Shown one piece after another: positions 1 through 5,752 of a stretch of 11,010 bases of DNA. This DNA comes from Lobulomyces angularis. Its lineage: Eukaryota; Chytridiomycota; Chytridiomycetes; Lobulomycetales; Lobulomycetaceae. Under the pieces are notes generated by a model. The model did no database searches. It was not told the origin of the DNA and worked only from the letters and a program-made list of their open reading frames with translations. A program made the position numbers and the translations under genes. Numbering within the stretch: the stretch's first letter is position 1; each line of letters starts with the position of its first letter. The stretch covers positions 1-11,010 of the forward strand of contig JADHYX010000567.1 of NCBI GenBank assembly GCA_027604685.1, written 5' to 3'.

Positions 1-1110
1 TATTTTAATTGCAGTTGATTACTTTTTTTTATGAACCTTTTTTTTTTTAATTTTTTTAAAAAAAAAAAAAAAATTATTCCACTTTTTCAAAAACTACAAA
101 TTTTGAATATTACGTTTTTTGCAGTTGATACTAATGGGGAAAATGAGTATTAATTTATATTTTGGAAAGTATATTTTTTTTGTTATTCCTAATGTTGATT
201 TTCCAGTTTAAAATAGTTCAGATTTTTCTTCGGATTAAAAATTTGAGACGCGAAAGAAATTGGGAACACAGCAAAAAAATAATTTTCATTGAGCGCGTAA
301 TTTTGACTTCAGCTAAACAAATCCATTTAAATCATTTTAGAATTACTCCTGTTTTAAATTTTTGCTCAAATTGGTCATGCTACTGAGCAGAGGAAATAGC
401 ACCATAGTGGTGAATCTACCATTGCTTCAGTTCACACTATTTATGCAGACATCACTGTTTTACATTGTTGATGGTGTGAAGTTTAAAAAGAATGATTAGC
501 ACTGAATAGATAATGGTTTTGAAGTTTCGTTAGTTGAACAAATTGAAAATGCTAAGTATGAATTTACATACAATTTACGATAATAACATTTTCAGCAAAA
601 AAAACACTGTAGATTCTAATGAATATATAATATAGCTCACCTCAATAGAAGCAAATTAAAACTAACAAATATTTTTCATGTAGTAAATTAATAAAAGCGA
701 GACAGCCGAACCAGAAGTTTTTTGTTATATGTGTGATGATTGAACTTTAGCCAAATAATTTAGGATTTAAATTAAGGCTAGAGATTAATAATTTTATAAA
801 ATCTAGGTCATTTTATTTCTTTCAAAAGAAAAAGTAGATTCGGAAGCATATCAAAATTTAAATCAAGTATCAAATCTTTTCTTTAGATAAAATTTGATTT
901 TTATATTTTTAAATTTAGGAATATAAAACAAAAAAAAATTAAATTAAGAAAAATAGATATCAAAAGAAGAAAGAAAAAAAAATTGAAAATTTAAAAATTT
1001 TTTTTTGGCAAATATATCAAAATTAAAAAAAAAAAAAAATAGGAAAACTAAAATAAAATGCAACTAATACTTTTTTCTTTCTTTTTTATGTACAATAATT
1101 ACTTCATAAT
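1..1110. other. AT-rich intergenic region, no gene assigned
   Basis: Most of this stretch is A/T homopolymer-rich sequence with no recognisable gene. Around 230-500 the base composition is more balanced. An open stretch at 162-386 (+) and a 40-codon frame at 377-499 (+, ATG to TAG) lie there in different frames, and neither product resembles a family I know. Several sequences resemble intron acceptors (TTGCAG at about 9-14 and 119-124, TTCCAG at 202-207), so this could hold a spliced 3' gene end or a decayed mobile-element fragment. I cannot decide between these. Beyond 520 only noncoding AT-rich DNA is visible. Confidence 0.4.
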
Positions 1111-1905
1111 TTAATATCCATTATTATATCTATTATAATTATTATTATAACCATATCCATTATGGTTTTTGTGATGTTTCTTGTGGTGATATTTTTTGTA
1201 ACCATATCCATAGTCCTTTTCATCATCAGATTTGCCATAGTGTTTCTTTTTATAGGATTTGTAACCATACTTTTCAACATATTTGTCTTTCTTTCCATAA
1301 TCTTTGTCTTCCTTCTCAGATTTACCATAGTCACCTTTCTTTTCAGTTTTGCCATAGTCTTCCTTTTCAGATTTACCATAATCTTTTTTATTTTCCTTTG
1401 GTGGGCTGGCATAGTAAGCAGTTTGGGATTCAAACTCTTGACCATTTAGTTCCTGAACGTTAGAGTCATCGTCATCGTCATCGTCTTCATTGTCTTCATT
1501 ATCTTCATCATCAAATGCATCTTGGTCATCTAGTTCTTCTCCATTCACGGCTTGAACATCGAAGTTGTCATCGTCATCAAATAAAGTGGAATCGTCATCA
1601 TCAATTTCTTGATCATCCAATTCGGCAGCATCGACATAACTTTTACCATAGTATTTGTTTTTTTTTACATATTTGTCATATCCATGGTTTTTATGATATC
1701 CACCATAGTGCTTCTTTACATGGTGGCCATAATTCTTTTTGTGGTAGTTGTTGTGTTTTTTGTAGTAATTATTCTTGTGGTGGTAAACGTCTTTCCCATA
1801 GTTGTTGTAACGATCGTACTTGTCAACATGCTTTTCGTAACCATAACTAGGAGCAGCAGTTGCAAGAGAAGCGATAGCGAGTAGTACTAGATTGCTTAAT
1901 TTCAT
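1111..1905 (-). CDS. Secreted Tyr/Lys/His/Gly-rich protein with acidic central block
   Basis: An uninterrupted 264-aa frame without introns. Residues 1-17 form a secretion signal: a basic start (MKLS), a hydrophobic core, and an ATA|APSYG site resembling fungal signal peptidase sites. The mature chain has three blocks. Residues 21-91 are basic, dense in Tyr, His, Lys, Asn and Gly (HKNHGYDKY type). Residues 92-161 are strongly acidic, with runs of Asp and an internal duplication (DVQAVNGEELDDQ at 116-128, NVQELNGQEFESQ at 149-161). Residues 170-264 are basic again, with DYGK units at 175, 183, 192 and 202 and a Tyr/Asn/Gly-rich tail. There is no Cys or Trp and no known domain. A cell-wall, adhesive or metal-binding role, or an effector, is possible, but nothing in the sequence fixes it. 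A TATA box lies about 90 bp upstream of the ATG. Frames overlapping it on either strand are by-products of its low complexity. Confidence 0.85.
   Translation of the reverse strand: MKLSNLVLLAIASLATAAPSYGYEKHVDKYDRYNNYGKDVYHHKNNYYKKHNNYHKKNYGHHVKKHYGGYHKNHGYDKYVKKNKYYGKSYVDAAELDDQEIDDDDSTLFDDDDNFDVQAVNGEELDDQDAFDDEDNEDNEDDDDDDDSNVQELNGQEFESQTAYYASPPKENKKDYGKSEKEDYGKTEKKGDYGKSEKEDKDYGKKDKYVEKYGYKSYKKKHYGKSDDEKDYGYGYKKYHHKKHHKNHNGYGYNNNYNRYNNGY
1291..1398 (-). repeat. Degenerate DYGK(S/T)EK coding repeats
   Basis: This part of the secreted-protein gene encodes residues 170-205, where a unit of roughly 8 to 10 residues built on DYGK followed by S/T-E-K recurs four times (starts at residues 175, 183, 192 and 202). 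A looser copy, HYGKSDDEK, follows at residue 222. The units differ in spacing and in the residues after DYGK, so this is a diverged tandem array, not a recent expansion. Confidence 0.75.
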
Positions 1906-1994
1906 TTTTTCTTTAGTTTTTTGAGAGTTTTTTTAAAATGGAATTTTGTTTTTTTATTTTTTTTTATTATTAATTTTTAAATTTATTTAGTTTT

Positions 1995-2002
1995 TTTATA
2001 TA
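1995..2002 (-). promoter_or_regulatory. TATA box of the secreted-protein gene
   Basis: The minus strand reads TATATAAA here, about 90 bp upstream of the ATG at 1905. That is a plausible core-promoter distance for a fungal gene and would leave a 5' leader of roughly 60 nt. The surrounding DNA is AT-rich, so a chance match is possible. The inverted repeat lying just upstream strengthens the reading as a promoter. Confidence 0.45.
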
Positions 2003-2013
2003 AATTTTAATTT

Positions 2014-2056
2014 TTTGGCTGTGATGGTAATTTCCAGCCTTTTTTCCACAGCCAAA
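2014..2056. repeat. 10-bp inverted repeat, 23-nt spacer, upstream of TATA box
   Basis: TTTGGCTGTG at 2014-2023 is perfectly complementary to CACAGCCAAA at 2047-2056. A second, competing pairing exists inside: GGCTG at 2017-2021 with CAGCC at 2035-2039. The G/C content of the arms stands out against the surrounding A/T runs. The element lies about 12 bp upstream of the TATA box of the secreted-protein gene, so a dyad binding site for a regulator is more likely than an RNA hairpin. Confidence 0.7.
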
Positions 2057-2903
2057 TATGTTACTAATTTTTTAAAATTTTGTTTTGGGGAAAAAAATTT
2101 TTGGAAGTTGGTCTTGGTTTTTTTTTTAAAATAATTAATTAAAAAAGGAAAAAATTAAGATGAATTTTAAAAATATTTACAATGGTATAATTTTAAGTAG
2201 TGTTTGATGAGGTTTTTAATAACTACTTCTTTAATATTTAAATACGTTTTATTTAGTATTTTTTTAGTATTTAAATTATGTTTATAATAAATCTATATAA
2301 TATTGATATTATATTTATAGTTCATTTATTATTAGATTTATAATACAATTTTATTATAGTTATATTATATTATTTATGCTATATTTTTATGGTATGCTTA
2401 CCTACACATTGAAACTGTATTAAAATCCATTACAAAACTATACGATCCTTTTCACAGCTACGATGATGCCTTACCAGTAATAACAATATTGTAATCACAT
2501 ATCCATTGGTATAAACAAATTAACCAAATGTTAATGCTGTCTCTAAATTTTTGTAAATAAATGTTCAATAAGTTTTTTAAAATAAAATTATCCAAAAGTA
2601 AATCCAACAAAAATACATCAATAATAAGAAAAACCAATACAAAAAAACATAAACCTTACAACACAACGGTAAAATATTTACACATCAAACTTTAAATTGT
2701 AGTCACAAAAAAGTTCTCTCTTATTTGAAAAACCATTACAACAAAACTTTTTTTAAACTATTTGTTTTTTTTTTTTTTGAATTCAATTAAAATTTGAAAC
2801 TTTTAAATAATAAATAAAATTTTTTTAAAATAAAAAAAAAAAACCAAAAAAAAAAAAACTTATAATCTCATAGTAATCTCACTTATTGTTTAATCTTTAT
2901 TTT

Positions 2904-2948
2904 TTTTAGGGTTCAATGATTCAATTACTATTTTGTAGAACCCTAAAA
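2904..2948. repeat. 11-bp inverted repeat with TTAGGG cores before the peroxiredoxin start
   Basis: TTTTAGGGTTC at 2904-2914 pairs perfectly with GAACCCTAAAA at 2938-2948 across a 23-nt spacer. The right arm ends 22 bp before the peroxiredoxin ATG. Each arm holds a telomere-repeat-like TTAGGGTT/AACCCTAA core, which in fungi can be bound by Tbf1-type Myb proteins (established for yeasts; application here is inference). If transcribed, it would form a hairpin in the 5' leader. The pyrimidine run ending in TTTTAG at 2909 could also serve as a 5'-UTR intron acceptor. Confidence 0.7.
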
Positions 2949-2970
2949 CCCAAAAAAAATTTTAGAACAA

Positions 2971-3840
2971 ATGACAGAAAAAAGAGGTAAGAAGTGAACT
3001 TTTATTTCGCCATTTGATCTTAATTTTTTTTTAAAGGATTAAGATTAGGAGACGTTGCTCCAAATTTTTCTGCGGAAACAACTGCAGGTAAGATAGATTT
3101 TCACAAGTTTAAGGAAGACAAGTGGGCAATTTTATTTTCACACCCTGAAGGTATGCATTTTAAGTAATGGTGTTTTAACTTGATGCATTAAGATTTTACT
3201 CCTGTCTGTACAACTGAATTAGGAGCGGTAGCCAAAATTTCCAGTGAATGGGAAAAAAGGAACACCAAAGTAATTGGATTAAGTTGCAACACTTTAGAAA
3301 GCCATGAAAAATGGATTTCAGATATTAATGAAACACAAGTAAATTATTATTTTTAAACGCTTGTAAATTTTTTTATTTTTTTTTTGTATTATTAGGGATG
3401 TGATGTCAAGTTTCCAATTATCGCTGATGCAGATCGTACTGTTGCTACAATGTATGGCATGTTAGACTATCAAGACGCTACTAATGTGGACAAGAAAGGA
3501 ATGCCTTTAACAGTTAGAAGTGTTTTTATCATTGCTCCCAATAACATCATACGCTTGATCATCACATATCCTGCTTCATGTGGCAGAAACTTTGATGAAG
3601 TGTTGAGAGTTTTAGACAGTTTACAACTAGGAGACAAGCACAAGATTGCAACTCCAGTTAACTGGAAAAACGGTGATGATGTTATAATCCCACCAAGTGT
3701 CAAAAACGAAGAAGCAGATAAATTGTTTCCAGGTATATTTTACTTACATTTACATATTTAACTGTATTACATAAATTATAGGATACAAAACTATAAAACC
3801 ATATCTTAGAACTGTTAACGTTGGTGTTTTAAAACATTAG
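2971..3840 (+). CDS. PRDX6: 1-Cys peroxiredoxin (Prx6 type)
   Basis: Five exons, 2971-2986, 3037-3150, 3193-3338, 3396-3732 and 3782-3840, join to 672 nt and 223 aa, close to the usual 220-225 aa. All four introns are GT-AG and 42 to 57 nt long. The enzyme reduces hydrogen peroxide and organic or phospholipid hydroperoxides. The peroxidatic site is FTPVCTTE, with Thr46 and Cys49; the partner arginine is Arg133 (PLTVRSVF). The C-terminal half carries the 1-Cys hallmarks GRNFDEVLRVLDSLQL, TPVNW, DDVIIPPSV and KPYLR. Other cysteines are Cys75, Cys94 and Cys154. There is no mitochondrial presequence and no C-terminal SKL, so a cytosolic location is likely. The start is set by the short first exon MTEKR and by family alignment. 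AATAAA at 3921 may serve polyadenylation. Confidence 0.93.
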
Positions 3841-3920
3841 AAAAAAAAAAAAATTTTTTTTTTTTTTTTTTACTTTTTCAATTTAGTTTTCTGGTTTTAT
3901 TATTTTGATATTTTTTTTTA

Positions 3921-3926
3921 AATAAA
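3921..3926 (+). terminator. Polyadenylation signal of peroxiredoxin gene
   Basis: AATAAA lies 80 nt after the peroxiredoxin stop codon, within a T-rich stretch. The spacing suits a fungal 3' end. In such AT-rich DNA the hexamer is common, so this is only a plausible assignment. Another AATAAA follows at 4016. Confidence 0.35.
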
Positions 3927-4022
3927 ATTCTATTATAAAAAATATACATCGGTGTATTCATTTACACACCTTTTTTCCTCATCTATTTAATTTATTTTTT
4001 GAAATTTTTGGACTCAATAAAA

Positions 4023-4254
4023 ATGAAACTAAAAAGTCCCAAATTCGTCACTGAACAGGATCTCCTTTTGTCAATATATTATGGCTGCACACTTCAGCAA
4101 ACAGCAGGTATCCCTTTTTTTAAAAAATTTTTCTATTTGGAAAATTGAAAAAAACAATGGAAAAAAATGTATGTTTTCTATAAATTAAAATCATTAACAT
4201 TTTTTTTTTGCAGCTTTAGTACTGATAAATTTAATTTTATTTTTTTTCATTTAG
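4023..4254 (+). pseudogene. Orphan exon-like segment, possible short spliced ORF or gene relic
   Basis: From ATG 4023 a frame runs to 4107 with clearly more balanced base composition than its flanks, encoding 28 residues that include FVTEQDLLLSIYYGCTLQQT. A GT follows at 4108 and a strong acceptor (T-run then GCAG) ends at 4213. Joining 4023-4107 to 4214-4254 gives an open 41-aa product that ends in a hydrophobic tail. The first part looks like a helical N-terminus of a larger protein; the second looks like translated intergenic DNA. I recognise no family. A truncated first exon of a lost or transposed gene seems likelier than a functional 41-aa protein. Confidence 0.25.
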
Positions 4255-4560
4255 TAATTCCATTAAAAACTAGTCAAATTTTAAATATTTTTCATATGTA
4301 GGAGTATTTTTTTTAGTAAAACAAATTGCAGTTTTTACTAAGCTTTCAAACAAAAAAAAATTCAACAGTCAACTTCTGGAAGGTTGTAAATAAATAAAGA
4401 AAAATTGACTTTAAAAAAATAAAAAAAAGATTAAAAAAATATTGAATATATTAATTAAATACATCATAAAAAAAGTATATATTATTTCCTCTATTTAAAA
4501 AATACTATAGATATTTTTAAAATAAATTCAAGTGGCCAGTATATCATTAAAATATTATTT

Positions 4561-5436
4561 TTAGGCGTAACCGAATGCAGCTAATTTTTCGTTGATAGGT
4601 TTCAATTCTTTAACACTTTTATCAGCTGCTTTAGCACTGAGCTTTGCTAAACTCTTCTTTTTTTCATAATAAACAGCACTTTTAACCTTTCTCTTTGCTT
4701 CTAAACGATCAACAACTTGTTCGTATTTCCATCCCATTTCTGAAGCTAATCTTTTCAAAACAGTGTATTTTCTATTTGGCGCTAAACGAATTACCCTTAA
4801 TGCTTGAGGAACAACCATTCTCTTTTGTTTATCAAACGGTGGAGGTACACCTTCAAAAACCTTTAATCTTTCTAAAGCAGCAGCTCCTCTAGGGGTTTTG
4901 TGTGGAATCATTCCTCTGACAACTCTATAAAACATACGAGAAGGTGCACGGAAGTGGAATGCTCCTCTGTTTGGGTTAACAACACAACGTTTTCTTAAGT
5001 AAGTGAGATACTTGACTAAAAAGTCAAAAAGAAAAAAGTATTACAATTAGCAATATATAGAACAAAAAAAAAATTACGCTTATTTCTAAAGAAAGGACCG
5101 GTCATGTTGATTTCCTCACAACGAACAACGGTGATTGCTTGACCATTTAACAATTGTTTTGCAACAATTGAAGCTAAACGACCTAACAAATGACCTTTAC
5201 CGTCAATAACCACTTCCTAAAAGTAAAAAAAAAAAGAAAATGTATAAATAATCGAATTTTTTCATTTTAACAAAAAGTTTGTTTCATTTCATTGACAAAA
5301 GAATGATTAAAAAAAATGTATATTTATATATATATATAATAGCAAATAAACAATTTTTTGAATCCAGTTTGCTTTTGAAGTTGAATGATAGCTGTTTTTT
5401 TTTTTTTTTAAGTTAACATACCTTTTCAAATGCCAT
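4561..5436 (-). CDS. RPL13A: 60S ribosomal protein uL13 (L13a/L16)
   Basis: Three exons, 5436-5422 (15 nt, MAFEK), 5216-5078 and 5015-4561, total 609 nt and 202 aa, matching the roughly 200 aa of eukaryotic uL13 (yeast Rpl16). Introns are 205 nt and 62 nt, both GT-AG; the second splits a Leu codon. The protein is a large-subunit ribosomal component on the solvent side near the exit region. Family signatures are [65 protein letters not shown] and [16 protein letters not shown]. The C-terminal tail, ending AAFGYA, resembles the fungal ...GY ending. The first intron directly after a five-codon exon is a common ribosomal-protein gene layout. I looked for an intronic box C/D snoRNA in the 205-nt intron, as vertebrate RPL13A has, and found none convincing. 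Confidence 0.95.
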
Positions 5437-5520
5437 AGTTTTTAAATTTTTTTTTTTTCCGAAATGTTACACCAACGTTTTATCTACTTTAAACTCAAAA
5501 GTTTGGAACGAGCCAAAACG

Positions 5521-5531
5521 ATGGATACCAA
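5521..5531 (-). repeat. TTGGTATCCAT motif, copy 1
   Basis: The minus strand reads TTGGTATCCAT, about 85 bp upstream of the uL13 start codon. The same 11-mer recurs at 5649-5659 (minus) and 10325-10335 (plus). Flanks of this copy do not match the others. Confidence 0.6.
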
Positions 5532-5647
5532 CCATCTTTTGCCTTGCCAGGATGCACGCTGCATGCATGTCGCTGCTTGGAGAAAATTTCACGATTTCCT
5601 GCCTTTACTTCTCTTCTCTACCACTGCCTATTTCCCGGTGGCGCAGC

Positions 5648-5660
5648 AATGGATACCAAT
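5648..5660 (-). repeat. ATTGGTATCCATT motif, copy 2
   Basis: The minus strand reads ATTGGTATCCATT, about 210 bp upstream of the uL13 start. All 13 bases match the copy at 10324-10336, and 11 match the copy at 5521-5531, which has the same orientation relative to uL13. Confidence 0.6.
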
Positions 5661-5671
5661 GAAGAAAGTAT

Positions 5672-5677
5672 TTTATT
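5672..5677 (-). terminator. Polyadenylation signal of the aminopeptidase gene
   Basis: The minus strand reads AATAAA 76 nt after the aminopeptidase stop codon. It lies at the edge of the GC-rich island, so the aminopeptidase transcript probably ends just before the uL13 promoter. The assignment rests on position alone. Confidence 0.35.
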
Positions 5678-5752
5678 TGAAGCACAAATAGCTGTAGAAA
5701 CTTACAAAAAATATATATATAGTTCCAAGTAGTATTAATCTAAATTTTAATC

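Larger units (their letters stand above)
1906..2970. other. Divergent intergenic region between secreted-protein and peroxiredoxin genes
   Basis: This 1-kb spacer separates two genes transcribed away from each other and must hold both promoters. It contains a TATA box and an inverted repeat on the left side and an inverted repeat on the right. The middle (2200-2760) is AT-rich. On the minus strand, GTAAGG and GTAAGC at about 2472 and 2400 look like splice donors, but the frames joined to them hit stops, so I call no gene there. Confidence 0.5.
3841..4560. other. Convergent intergenic region with long A/T runs
   Basis: This is the spacer between the 3' ends of the peroxiredoxin (+) and uL13 (-) genes. 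It begins with an A13/T18-like homopolymer block at about 3840-3871 and is otherwise AT-rich. The only protein-like piece is the exon-like segment at 4023-4107, described separately. From 4255 to 4560 I see nothing beyond A/T-rich DNA and a weakly balanced stretch near 4365-4395. Confidence 0.4.
5437..5752. promoter_or_regulatory. uL13 upstream region with a GC-rich island
   Basis: This lies between the aminopeptidase stop and the uL13 start and should include the uL13 promoter. Positions of about 5497-5665 are near balanced in G+C, unlike the flanking A/T DNA. The island holds two copies of ATGGATACCAA (5521-5531 and 5649-5659), the palindrome ATGCA-CGC-TGCAT at 5552-5564 overlapping TGCATGCA at 5560-5567, and a pyrimidine-rich stretch at about 5595-5625 on the plus strand. 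Short plus-strand frames cross it (75 codons from 5464, 62 codons from 5544), but neither product looks like a protein. I saw no tRNA, snRNA or 5S signature. A promoter or an inserted remnant are the main options. Confidence 0.45.

Noticed and set aside
735..745. GTGATGA resembling a snoRNA C box
   Set aside because: No D box CTGA or terminal stem follows at a suitable distance.
1104..1445. A 113-codon Met/Lys-rich frame on the minus strand inside the secreted-protein gene
   Set aside because: It is a shifted reading of the low-complexity Lys/Tyr/Gly codons; the 264-aa frame has the signal peptide and coherent blocks.
1162..1884. Plus-strand frames of 91 to 111 codons, hydrophobic or His-rich
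   Set aside because: They are antisense readings of the acidic and lysine-rich codons of the secreted-protein gene and have no start context or domain.
2390..2520. Minus-strand exon candidates bounded by GTAAGG and GTAAGC
   Set aside because: Each way of joining the open pieces meets a stop codon within a few residues, and no family similarity is seen.
3470..3703. A 77-codon minus-strand frame over the peroxiredoxin
   Set aside because: It is antisense to exon 4, which encodes conserved peroxiredoxin residues on the plus strand.
5217..5421. Box C/D snoRNA within the 205-nt first intron of uL13
   Set aside because: Vertebrate RPL13A introns host such RNAs, but no RTGATGA/CTGA pair with flanking stem is present on the coding strand.
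5497..5665. tRNA, snRNA, SRP or 5S RNA gene in the GC-rich island
   Set aside because: No TpsiC or A-box-like sequence, no spliceosomal RNA core words, and no matching terminal stem were found.
5464..5732. Two overlapping plus-strand frames of 75 and 62 codons in the GC-rich island
   Set aside because: Open frames are easier in GC-richer DNA, the products have no recognisable features, and the region must hold the uL13 promoter.
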